From Acholoe squamosa (taxonomy: Eukaryota; Annelida; Polychaeta; Phyllodocida; Polynoidae): a DNA stretch of 64,000 nucleotides. The DNA is taken from the NCBI GenBank assembly GCA_949317995.1, contig OX439041.1, forward strand, positions 45,555,269 through 45,619,268. Reading direction: 5' to 3'. Below the pieces are notes generated by a model that worked only from the letters and a program-made list of their open reading frames with translations, did not search any database and was not told where the DNA came from. Below, piece by piece: positions 28,896 through 40,742 of the stretch. Every line of letters begins with the position of its first letter. Positions within the stretch are counted from its first letter, which is position 1. The position numbers and the translations under genes were made by a program.

Positions 28896-29080
28896 AAGCT
28901 ACTTATATGCGCGCATATAAGTGGTGATAAATGGGCAGTAGCAGTTCCCAATGTATTACCAGATGTCACCACTTCCATTCAGGTGTTATGTAACAGGTTC
29001 CTTCACTGGTGGCCTTTGTAGTCGGCCATATTGCCTAGCCCCAGGAAGGACCACCGGTCTCACATTGGAGATTTTTTTTT
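28896..29080 (+). repeat. Ngaro terminal repeat A2 (185 bp)
   Basis: Same sequence and length as A1, with the palindrome at 28902-28921. It is flanked by a 13-bp repeat GGCCTGGTTATGT (28815-28827 and 29102-29114), consistent with a B1-A2-B2 right end. Confidence 0.9.
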
Positions 29081-29125
29081 TCTTTCTTCTTGTGTTACTT
29101 AGGCCTGGTTATGTTTTTTTTTGTT

Positions 29126-29237
29126 TGTGATTTTCTACAAGGAATCTAATTATAATACATATCCTTTTCAAATTCCATCAATATAACTCTCTTTGAAATG
29201 TCAAAATAGTGCTTTATGAATTGAAAATAGCCTATTC
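29126..29237 (+). repeat. Right copy of the 112-bp flanking duplication
   Basis: Matches 23613-23724 except for one base. It is followed by unrelated intron sequence. Confidence 0.85.
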
Positions 29238-30487
29238 CCCACCAAAATCTAATTAAAAAAAGATTTCCAGAGCACCTTCATCCAAATCAGCCCATCTCAA
29301 CATCTTTTGCCATCATCATTCCCTAGTGACTCATATAAAACTCTAAACTATGCTTTGTATTTCATTTTCTGAAAGCTATTGTACTGCCCTCTTTGTTATC
29401 ATTTGAATAAGTAATTAAATGTGGACATAATATAGGTAATAGCCGCTACTATCTCAAGTGTGTTAAAAAATCAGGTTTCTCAAAATAATTCTGGGCACGA
29501 AAGGGTTAAGTGGACTAGGGGACCCCTTTTCAAATGGATATTTACACCATATCTATATATCTATGCTTACAGTGATAAATAATTTCAATCTACCAGAGAG
29601 AAATTATCTTTCTGGTTAAGTACATAGATACATTGCATAGGCAGAATAAACGTCCTACCGATAGCAACACCTTCCATATTAAAGATAAATCATGTCCAAG
29701 TGCACAGAGGTCTCTTCTATTGAATCATCTAGGGTCAAAGGGGAAGATACCCTCAATTATCATATCAATGTATTTGGCCAAGCAGGATAAACAGAAAACA
29801 ATGAAAGCTTCCAGTAATATATGCCTATCACTATCATCTACAAAGCCCAAGGGAAATACAAAATAACATAACAGTTATTTAGATTTCTACAAAAAGGCAT
29901 AACACTTTGTATATGATTTTATACAGTGATGCATATCAAACAAATAGAAAGGGTATTTACAGATCCCTGACCTAGTTGCAAGCTTCTGATGCTTAACAGA
30001 GATCACCTGAAAGCAATATAGTTGGCACATTGTGAAAGTATGCTTTACGGTACATCAATAGACAATACATGCGTTTAGTGCTCTATTACTAAGCATATAT
30101 ATATGGCAATATTATGACAAGGGAAGCATTACTACTTGGTCTAATTATAAGTTTCATGAACATTGACAATACATGATGCACATACTAAAGGGGGAACTCA
30201 TCAAAATGCTCCTCTCCTGGTAGACCTGTGTTCCTGGAATGTTCAGGTAAAACCTTGGACAATATGACCACTTCACAGAGATCATCAGTAAATATAGCCT
30301 TTCACTTTACGGTACATCCCAGAAATGCTTATGGTGCATCAATGCTAAATGGACATCGCTCTCCCCACAGTGAAATGTACGGTGTGGGTCACAGTAGGGC
30401 CACACAGCATTTGCTACTAGGGGCAATTATTTTTTGTGATGTTCAGTAGAAGCATGCCACAGAAACATTTATGGAGTCGACTATACA
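29238..30487. other. Intron sequence, nothing recognised
   Basis: AT-rich sequence with a few open frames of 70-80 codons lacking motifs or splice context. I see nothing functional. Confidence 0.5.
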
Positions 30488-32700
30488 CCCAGCAAATTGT
30501 CGTTATCTGTCGCCATGATTGGTCATCAATGGTGACTCCTTTTTGAGTGATAACTCACTGCGTGATCTTTTGCCACTGTGTGTCAGTCTCACATGGCATG
30601 GCGATTTATCACAACAGTCACCAACATGATCTCACTCACTGCGTGAGTATGTGCCACCCCTTGTCATCCCTCACAAAGCATGGTGACTTATCACCACCAT
30701 CGCCAACATGGATCTAACTCACTGCGTGAGTATGTGCCACTGCCTGTCAACTCTCACTCAGAATGGCGGCTTATCACAACCATCACCAACATGAATCTGA
30801 CTCAATGTGTGATTATGTGCCACTCCCAGTCAGTTCCCACTCAGAATGGCAGCCTATCACAACCATCGCCAACATGGATCTGACTCACTGAGTGATTATG
30901 TCCCACTCCCAGTCAACTCTCACTCAGAATGGCAGCTTATCACCACCATCGCCAACATGGATCTCACTCCCTCTGTAAATATGCATCACTGTCTGTCAAC
31001 TCTCACTCAAAATGGTGACTATTCACCTGCATTGCCACATGGCTCTCACTCACTGTGTGAGTTTGTGTCACTCCTAGTTAATCTTCTCTCAAAATGGCGA
31101 CTTATCACCACCATCACTGACATGGATGTCACTCAATGTGTGAGTGTATGCCACTGTCATCAACTCTCACACAAAATGGCGACTTATCACCACCATTGCC
31201 AACATTGGTCTCACTCAGTGCATGAATTTGTGTCACTCCAAGTCAATGCTCTCTGAGGATTGCATCATCTGTCACTCACTCTCACTCAGAATGGCAACTT
31301 ATCACCACCATTGCCAAAGTTGTTGAGACAGCACCACTGTTCAACATGTAGCCTATCTAGAAAGTGTGGGGATGAAGTATAAGTCCCATACGTATCAAAT
31401 GTGCTTTGTTTCAAACTGATTTCCATGTAATACTTCAGAGTTGAATCAAACAAGATTATATAAAGAAAATATCAATTGAATTTAGATAGAGGTATCTCTA
31501 AAATGAAAGCAACTATCTATAAACACCTTTTCTCTGATTACAGGAAAAATACATAGGGAAATATCTACATGAACACCTTGTCTGTGGGTAGAGGGAAGAT
31601 ACATATGGCAATACCTTCTCTGGCAAAACATACTTTGATCTGGCAGATGTGAGGCTGCATGATTACCAATGTCGATCATGAGCTTTTCATCTAACAAGGT
31701 GAGTGATCACCAGCGTCGCCATCACTGGTAAGTCTGAGTGATCACCATTCTCACCATCCATGGTGAACCTGCGCTATGACGTGGTGCGCGTTTCATCTAG
31801 CGAGGTGAGTGATCAACCACCTTGCCATCCCTGGTGAGTGTGAGTCATCACGATCCTTGCCAACCGTGGTAAATGTGCGCTATGGCATGGTGTGCGTTCC
31901 ATCTAGCGAGGTGAGTGATCACTCATGTCGCTATCCCTGGTGAGTGTGGGTGATCAAGATCCTCACCATCTGTGGTAAACCTGTGCTATCACGAGGTACG
32001 CGTTTCATCTAGCAAGGTGAGTGATCACCCGATTGACCATCCCCCGTGAGTGTGAGTGATCATGATCCTTGCCATCCGTGGTGAACGTGCGTTATGACGT
32101 GGTGTGCATCTCATCTAGCAAAGTGAGTGATCACTCATGTCGCCATCCCTGGTGAGGATGAGTGATCACTCATGTCGCCATCCCTAGCGAGGTGAGTGAT
32201 CACTCATGTCGCTATCCCTGGTGAGTGTGGGTGATCAAGATCCTCACCATCTGTGGTGAACCTGTGCTATCACGAGGTACGCGTTTCATCTAGCAAGGTG
32301 AGTGATCACCCGATTGACCATCCCCCGTGAGTGTGAGTGATCATGATCCTTGCCATCCGTGGTGAACGTGCGTTATGACGTGGTGTGCATCTCATCTAGC
32401 AAAGTGAGTGATCACTCATGTCGCCATCCCTGTTGAGGATGAGTGATCACTCATGTCGCCATCCCTAGTGAGGATGTGTGATCACTCATGTTGCCATCCC
32501 TGGTGAGGATGAGTGATCACTCATGTCGCCATCCCTGGTGAGGATGAGTGATCACCATCCTCGCCATCTGAGGTGAGGCTATGTGATCACTACCATTGCT
32601 ATTCCTGGTGATCTTGTGCTATAGCGACGTCATGTTCCATCTAGCGACATGTGTGAGCCACTTCACACAGGTTGACGAGGAGTCACGACAATTTGCTGGG
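30488..32700. mobile_element. Non-autonomous TIR element with internal minisatellites, copy 1 (2.2 kb)
   Basis: The ends are CCCAGCAAATTGTCGT and its inverse ACGACAATTTGCTGGG. The left part (~30600-31320) is an imperfect tandem array with a ~83-bp period containing TTATCACCACCATCGCCAAC. The middle ~350 bp (31330-31690) is unique. The right part (~31690-32640) is a second array with a ~106-bp period rich in GTGATCAC palindromes, with a 281-bp higher-order duplication. It carries no transposase. ACA flanks both ends. It ends 57 bp before a PhyH-like exon. Confidence 0.85.
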
Positions 32701-32757
32701 ACAGCTTTGAATCACACAGCATTCTCAATGTGTGAAACCCCCGATGCTATGTTTTAG

Positions 32758-32849
32758 CTACTTGGGAGTAATGTGTTTCACTACCATACCAAACTCATGA
32801 TGAAATCTGCCAAGACTGGAGGGAAGTTCCAATGGCACCAGGACTATAG
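32758..32849 (+). pseudogene. PhyH-family exon with the iron-binding His and Asp
   Basis: GTTTTAG|CTA opens the exon and AG|GTAGGT closes it (phase 0 in, phase 2 out). The translation LLGSNVFHYHTKLMMKSAKT continues to GGKFQWHQDYR. The H-x-D of WHQD supplies two of the three Fe(II) ligands in the PhyH family. The opening Leu-Leu-Gly fits the exon ending at 19799, now 13 kb upstream because of inserted elements. This exon is intact. Confidence 0.85.
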
Positions 32850-33920
32850 GTAGGTGCTGTCTTCTATTGTGTCTCCTTAGGACATACCCATTATCTAATA
32901 AGGGGTGGGGGGCGGCAGATGATTTTATTTTTGCTCCCCCTCCCGAAAAGGGTTGGAACTTTTGTTAGAACAGCAAATTATCTCTCATGTTTTATAATTC
33001 ACAGGCCTTTTCGTCTGAAAGAGAGTGACATTTCGATACCCCCATCCACTTTGAGGAAGTCTCAAATTACTTTTTATTATGCCATCCCCCTCTTAGTTAT
33101 AATGAGCATTCCTTACCGGCTTTCACGATTGCACATTTGTTCAGTATTCCTCCCCCACAGCCTTCTACCCTGCCTACCTGCATCCCTTCAAGCATATCAA
33201 CTCCTTCATCGCCCCTTCCACACTCACCTTTTCATAGTTTAATTGTAGACCATCAGGTGGCAACACAGCTCCTAGGCCAGACTTGTGTTCTCCCTAAGAG
33301 AGTTTTTACCACTCTTCACCCACGTTAGAATTGGTATTGCCATTTGGCATTATTTCACGGTTATTTCATGACTGATTGGAATAATGTGGGAATTTCAGAG
33401 AATAGAGATATAACCTTTTGCTATCGGTCTGATGGAGTTGATATCGCTGGGGGAATTGTGGAAACTCTGTTCCCCTTGCTTCTTGTCTTACAACCTGGGA
33501 GTAATATAAAGGGGCAAACTCAGTGCATAGGAACAGCTACTGAAATCAATTTGACCTACTTATGAACTGGAAGTGACCTAGTTTTGAGACCAGAAGTGAG
33601 CATATAATTATGTGCATGTGACCTAGTTTTTTTTGGCTGAGAGCTATGACGTCATCATGTGATGATCACATGATCACAGCAGAAAACATAAATAAAAACA
33701 AAACGACCATCACAAAATTAACAACAGGGGTGGTGGGTAGGTAGGTATATAGCTAGGTAGCCACGTAAATAGGTAGGTAGGGGTAGCTAGGTTTATATAG
33801 GGTGTGCGTGTTATACACCTGCGTGTGCGGCCTTCCCCCATAAAATACTTAAGGGATGCCCCCCACCCCATAGTTTACCCTACCTGACCGTTAACGTTAC
33901 CCTACCCTACCCTATTTTAC

Positions 33921-33976
33921 CTACCTACATACCTACCTACCTACCAACCTACCTACCTACCTACCTACCTACCTAC
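33921..33976. repeat. (CTAC)n microsatellite
   Basis: Imperfect CTAC/CCTA tetramer run within the left arm of the inverted-repeat structure. Confidence 0.85.
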
Positions 33977-35121
33977 TTTAGCCTAGTTTACCTTTGGTTA
34001 TTTATATTTTACATTGTGGAGGGAGAATGTTATGATATAGGTGCTAAAAGTTAATACTTTATTCTAATCCATTTTGCATACGTGCTTGAGAGTCTTTAGA
34101 GGCACCATTTGACCTAATTTCAAGATTTATATGGGTTCCATTGTTTAAGCTGTTCTGTCCACTGGCGACTTGTTTCTGTAACCCCAGAGGGCTGTCTGTA
34201 ATCCTGTGTCCCACTTGATTTGCTGCCAGTAAATCCAAGTGATGTGTCCTTAGGTGGAGACGTGGTTTCACGAATTTGATGCATTTGAGGGGCGGGGTGG
34301 TCTCCGAGAAACTTTGGAGTAGGGTGATTTCTCGTTTTATGGATATAATATGGGTGTGGGTGGTTACTATTGCGGAGGTAATTTTTCTTAAATACAGCTG
34401 AAGTAAATATATATTGTTCCGTTAAGTGAGATTTAAGTGACAAATGTCACCAAAGGAACTTGCAGCACTATGCAAAGGTTGCATAGTACTGCATTAGGTT
34501 AGTAGCTAAAATGGTTTGTTATTACATGATTTGGAATAAATGAAAATATAAAAGTACAAAATTTGAGGCTAATTAAATAAAGTTTATAATGCTGTGTTCT
34601 CTGATGTTCCTAACAGCAGCCTCAGTCAATAATGCCTTAAATATCAGCAGAATGCAGATAGAGAAAAAGAAAGAAAGAAAAGGAAAAAAAAATAGCACAA
34701 GAGAGGAAGCAGGAAGCAGAAAAATAGGAATACATGGGGATAGACAGGACAAACAGTACATATAATAAAGGATTTATACTGGCCACATCAGTGGTGAACA
34801 TGGATCGTATATGCAAAAAGGCCTACATATTGCATTAAACTGAGTATTGAGTACTGAGACATTTGTGTGTGTATAGTTTTACTTACCCACCCACCCAGGG
34901 AAGAGACACCAAGAGCTGCAGCCAGGTCAGCTATATGTCTGGTAGATCAATGATATTTTTATCATATTCTTTCTTAAGCCAGGATTTAAATTCCGACATA
35001 GTAATATATTTTCTAACAGCAATATCTAAACTGTTCCATGTTGTGGCTGTCCTAAAAGCAGGGTTAAATGCAGAAGATACTTACATTAGTCTGGCATCAT
35101 GAGCTCTGGTCCTAATGGGCC

Positions 35122-36735
35122 TTAAATCTTGGTTTGAAGGGATAAGGGATTTTCTAAAACAATGGGATAAAGATGTTGTTCCCTTCTATGCTTCAACAGG
35201 TCGTCTGCTAACTTTAATAGTTTTTCATGATTTCTGGTTTCTTTCCTTAGGTAGACTGACCTCAACGCATTATTAACTAAAGGCTGTAGTGTGTCAAGGG
35301 TAGCATCAGGAGCAATGCTGTATACCAGGTCACCATAATCCAATACAGGCAATAACATTGTTTTAACCACATTAAGGCTACCCTTTTCAAAAAAGTTAGT
35401 TTGAACCTTCCTAAACAAGAAAAGCTTATGTTCAACATTCCTTTTAGTAATACCTATTTGTTTTTTTAGCGTCATCCTATTGTCTAGTGTGACCCCTAGG
35501 TAGTTGTAGGTGGGTGCCAGGTCAATGTAATCGCCTCCCAACTTTAACTTTGGCTTCAACAACCTTTTTCCTAAAGCCTGGTAGCAAAGGTGACAGCTTT
35601 AGTTTTTTAGCATTTAGTGACAATTTATTACTATCACACCATTTTTTAACTGATTTTAGTTCTTGGTTAATTGTTAAACTTGCAGTATTGTCTACATAGT
35701 GCTGGACATTAAGTGTATTATGGCATTGACCAAAGTCATTAATATACCTCAGAAATAATAATGGACCAAGGACAGAGCCCTGGGGGACACCACAGGTAAT
35801 GGGATGTACATCTGAGATGCAGTTATTTGCCTTTGTTCGTTGTTTTCTGTTAGTGAGATAATTTTTGAAAAGATTAACAGTACTATTCATAAAGCCAAGA
35901 TCATAAAGTTTTTGGAACAGAATGGAGTGGTTTAAAGTATCGAATGCTTTTTTTGAAATCTAGAAATCTAGCTGTTGTACAGTGGTTATTGTTTAAGTTC
36001 TGAAATACATTGTCAGTTAATTTCTCAAGACTATCAATGGTAGAGCGTCCTGGTCTGAAACCATCTTGATTTCCTGATAAAAGATCATAATTATTTAGGT
36101 AATCAAGAGTTTGTTTGTGTATAATTTTTTTCTAGAATTTTGGCTGGAAGTGGTAAGGTGGAAATGGGTCTTAAGTTGTTAACATCTGTGGTGTTACCCC
36201 CTTTTGGAAGTGGTGAAACTAATGCTATCTTCCAACTATCAGGGAATGTTGAAGTTCTCAGTGACAGATTGATAATATGGAGGAAGTGGGCTTTAAGTTC
36301 TAATAATACATCCTTAAGGACATGGGTTTTTATGTGCTCTTGACAATTTATTGATATTAATTTTTTTAATGTATGGAAGTAAGTCCTCAATGTTAATAGG
36401 GTGTAATTCAAAGGGTCAATAGCATCATTTAAAGGCAACCATGGTTCCTGAAGGCCTGCAGCAAGCTTGTCACCAATGGCAGCAAAGTGGGTGTTAATGA
36501 ATCCTGCTGTGCTATCAGATGGTATATCAATGTTATTAGTTTTGTCTACCAAACAAAAGTGTGGATTTCCAACTTTAGGATGCATTACCTTATTAATACT
36601 TGCCCAATAAGCTTTGGGCTTGTCTTTGTTGTTTTCAACCTCATTAAGATGGAATTCCTGCCTAGCTCTCCTACATTGAGCCCTACATCTCTTTTTCAAA
36701 AATTAAGCAATTCTGAGGTCCTCCAAATCTAAGGT
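35122..36735 (-). pseudogene. Degenerate LINE reverse transcriptase (CR1/L2/Jockey-like)
   Basis: Three minus-strand pieces in changing frames form one RT: 36699-36103 (FPDSWKIALVSPLPKGG and LRPISTLPLPAKILEK), 35890-35522 (CGVPQGSVLGPLLFLRYIND) and 35562-35122 (YNYLGVTLDNRM and LPVLDYGDLVYS). The catalytic box, normally Y/F-A-D-D, reads YVDN, and at least two frameshifts separate the pieces. No endonuclease domain is present, so the copy is 5' truncated and dead. It is nested in the inverted-repeat structure. Confidence 0.88.
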
Positions 36736-38854
36736 CCTTTTGGATTTTCCCCCAGTGAATGAAATTGAAGGGGGCTTGCTCCCCTTCTTGGTTATCATCC
36801 CCTTGCTGACTCATGGTGAGGTGAGCTCCTCAAAGTTGCTACTGCTGCTGCCGACGCGCACTGGACACTAAGTAAGTAAGTGGGCAGTGTGAGAGTACAC
36901 CCCCTGCACCCAGGTTTTACCCCTTTCCCCTGCCCTCCACCCCAAAGAGGGGGAGGGGCTACAGTTAGGTTGTGTCACTTAACTAAACTCCATCAACAAG
37001 TTGACCACCGAGTTGCCACTGTGCGCATTGATGGTGCAAGGTTCACTCACTGCTCAGCTATGACTCCTGCTTCACTACCTCTGAGCTTATCCACTTCTCA
37101 CAAAAGAGAAACGGAGGTTTTTTTTTCAGACCTAAGGGGCTCTACAGGGTATACACTGGTACAGACACTACCCACTTATATACCCCTGCCAAAATCTCGC
37201 TTGCAGTACATTGAAATGGATCACATGGATATGGATATGTGTGAAGTTGGTGCATTTATAAGCTGTGACCTACCACTGCCCATGCTATCACCTCGCCATC
37301 CCACATGTGCATTGTCTCTATTTCTAGACATACCAGAAGCTATCCATCACACATGTAATTTTCATGCTCACTGTTCCTATATACTAATTACCAACAAATC
37401 ACCATCTATCCTTCACTGCTCTAACTCAGGCCAAGTAGAAATAAAAAAAATGCAGCCTTTTCTATAGTATCAATACCATGTCTATGCTCACTCAAAAACC
37501 GTGGAATGATAATGGTAAACTCCAATCTGTCCTGTATTCAGAATATCACATTAAATCCTATTGCCCAAGTGCACATTAATGTTTCTGGTGTAACCATAGC
37601 AACCACTCCCCCCCCCTTGAGGCTACCCAACTTTCAGCGTCTTAAGGACCTCCTTAATAAAAAAATCCTACCCCTAATTAAAGATGTACTCACCCTCAGG
37701 GGTGCTGCAGTAGGTATCCATGATGAATCATCAATATTGTCCACTGATTCAATAACACACCTAGGATACCACCTCGAATTCTCACCCTGGTTACACCTGT
37801 TGTCATCAATCATCACCATTTTCTGCTGCATAGTCACGTGCCGTGTACACACGCGTGTGACACACCTGGTGCAGCTCATCACTATTCACAGTACTCCAAC
37901 CATGGCGGATCCTGCGTCTTGGACAAGGCTTTAAGGAGATGCCAATCAGGAATGTTCCCCTTGTGCCCACCACCCACTGTTCCCATAATGGTGCATCAGT
38001 GGCTCCAGCTGCCAAAACTTTATGATGCAATGCCCAGGGCCCGAGCCGCTCCCAAAGCATCTCGGCATCCAACACTTTCATCAAGCATGGTGATAAGGGT
38101 GCGCATGCTATAGTAGGGTGCAGCATGTAAAAGGTTAATTGGAACATGTCAATAGGGGTCATTTATTTTTGTAACGTTGTGGTGGGAGAATGTAGGGGGA
38201 CAAAAAAAAAACATGCTGCTTGCTGGATAGAATAGAATAGGTTAGGGTAAAGTAGGGCAGGGTAGGGTAGGGTAGGGTAGGGTAGGCTATGGGGTGGGGG
38301 GCACCGCTTAAGTAATAAGGGGAAGGGAAATAAACACACACTTTTGCATGTGTATAACACACGCACACCCTACTTACCCCCCTACATACCTTATTTATGG
38401 TGTTTGCCATAGCAATCAAACTCATGTTTTGCATAAATTTACATAAATTAGCATAAATTATCTCTCAGCCAATCAGAGCTTGAGAAAGTAGGTCATATGC
38501 CCATATATGGTCACTTCTGGTCTCAAAACTAGGTCACTTCCGGTTTGTAAGTAGGTCAAATTGATTTCAGTAGCTGTTCCTATGCGCTGAGTTTGCCCCT
38601 ATATACTACTCCTGGGTTTGCCACCCAGCCTCTATACACTCATTTCACTAAGCTATTACACTTCCCATCCAATAGGGGTGCAGTGTGTCTACAGGGGCAA
38701 GCCTGGACTCCACCCTCAGGCTCCCATAGGCTTACTATAGGAGAAAAGACACCTCTCACAATCCTGCCATTTTGTCAGAGAAGATATGCTCTGATCTCTG
38801 AGAAAAACACAGAGAGAAAATGTTGGCAAACCTGTCATAGTGATATCCTAAAGT

Positions 38855-38954
38855 CTGCCCCTGTAGACCAGGGGAATTTTGAAGACTGACACTAGCGCCC
38901 TCTGCTGCCCCTGTAGACCAGGGGAATTTTGAAGACTGACACTAGCGCCCTCTG
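38855..38954. repeat. 50-bp unit duplicated in tandem
   Basis: CTGCCCCTGTAGACCAGGGG followed by AATTTTGAAGACTGACACTAG occurs twice, with a period of 50 bp. Confidence 0.85.
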
Positions 38955-39459
38955 TAGTATAGGCTTGATGAACTGAGTGTATATGGTAGGGCTGATCAGC
39001 TGGTGAGATCCGGAGGTAATTTCTTAATGCACTATGATTGTAAACAGCACTACGACTTGAAATCTCAATGCTATTCCTATGGGGAATGGCCTGCAGAGTA
39101 ACGCGAGCACCTTAGACGCACACACTTCTATGGCACCTATTGCTTTTCCTTTGTACCCACATTTACAAATACTACGATTCTGAAACTCAGTTAGATAGAT
39201 CTATCTGTAATTAGGGAGTTGTGAATAAACCTTACAGGCCTCTAACATCTTTTTGTGTTCTTTCCGAATAATATCTCACACAAATTCATAAGACTAGTAT
39301 AGGCCTATGTTTCGTGGCCATACTCTACCAAACCATTTCAAAATTCCCTGTGATCTGATTTTGCAAATGACGAGTATCTGTTGATCTGGCTTTTGTACTG
39401 CCCCACTGCTTAAAGGATAATTTAACTCACTAAGCTAATCTGCATACACACGGTTACAG

Positions 39460-39522
39460 GTACTGGTACAAGAATGGCTACCTCCGTCCTGACCTTCTGA
39501 CAGCGTTTATGGCTGTTTGGAG
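39460..39522 (+). pseudogene. PhyH-family exon YWYKNGYLRPDLL
   Basis: GTTACAG|G opens and AG|GTAAAA closes a 63-nt exon (phase 2 in, phase 2 out). It reads YWYKNGYLRPDLLTAFMAVW, the conserved strand after WHQD in this family ('YWY.NG...P.L...F.A.'). Joined to the previous exon it gives DYR-YWYKNG, where Gly is more usual than Arg. The next exon of the family, with the NGCLQ.-type core, is not found before 40552. Confidence 0.82.
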
Positions 39523-40334
39523 GTAAAATCGTCTAATCTATTTATTTCCCCTTGCTTAGCTAAATGATATGAGGGTATATAGGGGGATGGTGTTTCAGCA
39601 GGCAGTGTGTGTACACGTACACACTTTTAATGACCAATACCCATATCCAACAGGCACAGCTGACGTTACTTCAGTTCAAATGAACAAATCATGAACCGAT
39701 TTCATCCACCGGGCCTTTTTGTACACAAAACAATTCTACATAAATTAGTTTTATTTTCACAAAAAAACAATGTTCAACAATAAACAAACAGCAACAACAA
39801 CAAAAAAAGACTTTCCTAGATTGGCTATAATACCTTAATGCATACCAAGCCTAACTCTCAATAGAAATTGTTTTACCATCGTCAATTGCCTCTTAATGGT
39901 TATTTGTTGCATATTATTACATGGTATTGTATCATTTATTGCTATGGTTGAAATTTGAGGACATTTTTGTGGTGAGAGTGTATAAAATACGATGGAGACA
40001 TCTATCATTGAAACAGCTCTCAAAAGGTCTCCTGCAAAAGGGCTCTTTATATAGATACCTGGAGTGTTTTATTCAATAAAAGTAGTCCTGATTAAGACCC
40101 TGACAGGTCGAAACGTTGACTCATAGAAATCTGATGTACCTGTTTATTTTCAATTCCACTAGCAGTATAAACCCGAAGAAGTTTTGGGAATATTTATTTC
40201 AACATAAAACAATTCTGTAACTATTATAGATTTTGCTGGGGTCACATCGTTGTGGACGTGTTGATCATGTGACCGGATAAATCTCATCAGTAAAGAGTCT
40301 GATCATATCACAGTTCCTCTAGACGCAGCTAAGT

Positions 40335-40353
40335 GGGGGGGGGGGGGGGGGGG
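40335..40353. repeat. Poly-G tract (19 G)
   Basis: An unbroken run of 19 G between a PhyH-like exon and the terminal exon. Confidence 0.95.
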
Positions 40354-40551
40354 AATCACCTTACTAATCACCGTAATAAAGCAATTCAATTGTTTTTCTT
40401 TGTGAGTCTTTCTGTCTTGATGAAAGTTGATGATGACCTTTTATTCTGTATGAAAATATATATTTTATCAAATCATTGTACACACATACAGCATTATATG
40501 AGCTAGCTATTAATTCACGGTTTAATCTGTTAACCTATACATTCATTTTAG

Positions 40552-40742
40552 GGGACTGCCTCTTCTTCCATAGCAATGTGTTACACTGCAGCAGTAAGAA
40601 TGAGTCTGGTATGCGCAGATGGGGTATCCTGACGGCCTATGGTCGCACTGACAACCTATCTACTACAGGGGTGCACCCAGTGGTCTTCAGTCCCGTGCAG
40701 AAGGTTTGTGATCAGTTGGATAGATTCTTAGGCAAAACATAG
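40552..40742 (+). pseudogene. PhyH-family terminal exon with the distal His
   Basis: ATTTTAG precedes it. The frame reads GDCLFFHSNVLHCSSKNESG, MRRWGILTAYGRTDN and ends ...RFLGKT with TAG at 40740-40742. 'GD.LFFHSN.LH.S..N.S..RR' is the C-terminal signature of PhyH-like dioxygenases, carrying the third Fe(II)-binding His and the 2-oxoglutarate-binding Arg. Its entry phase (1) does not fit the exit phase (2) of the exon at 39522. That confirms that an intervening exon is absent or unrecognised. Confidence 0.85.

Larger units (their letters stand above)
23725..29125 (+). mobile_element. Ngaro-type tyrosine-recombinase (DIRS-order) retrotransposon
   Basis: A 5.4-kb element with a split direct-repeat layout. 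Terminal repeat A1 is followed by gag, RT/RNase H and tyrosine recombinase ORFs, then a short repeat B1 (28815-28827), repeat A2 and a second short repeat B2 (29102-29114). There is no integrase, protease or methyltransferase domain, which favours Ngaro over DIRS1. The A copies look identical over 185 bp, so insertion was recent. It sits in the 13-kb intron of the PhyH-like gene. Unusually, the whole element is flanked by a 112-bp direct duplication. Confidence 0.88.
33492..38619. mobile_element. 5.1-kb structure with ~480-bp inverted ends holding a LINE fragment
   Basis: The left arm 33492-33970 and the right arm ~38165-38619 are inverted copies. Both contain GGGGCAAACTCAG, CATAGGAACAGCTACTGAAA, a block ending ACCTAGTTTTGAGACCAGAA, then GTGTGCGTG, and finally CCCCCCACCCCATAG and tandem TACCC/GGGTA words. 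Similarity is high in the outer ~150 bp and patchy inside. The interior holds a degenerate LINE on the minus strand and two plus-strand frames (36880-37467 and 37506-37934) without recognisable domains. It could be a foldback transposon or two inverted insertions of one MITE. It lies in the PhyH-like intron. Confidence 0.65.

Noticed and set aside
30680..31256. Open frames with repeated 'MATYHHHRQH' translations (30680-31256; also 55883-56253)
   Set aside because: They are translations of the ~83-bp minisatellite in the TIR element and vary with array length. There is no sign of selection on protein.
36880..37934. Two plus-strand frames of 195 and 142 codons inside the inverted-repeat structure
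   Set aside because: Pro/His/Thr-rich translations without motifs, adjacent to LINE remains. Length alone is not enough to call a gene.
38223..38285. GGGTA repeat as a possible telomere-like sequence
   Set aside because: The unit is five bases (GGGTA), short, and forms part of the inverted arms of the 33.5-38.6 kb structure.
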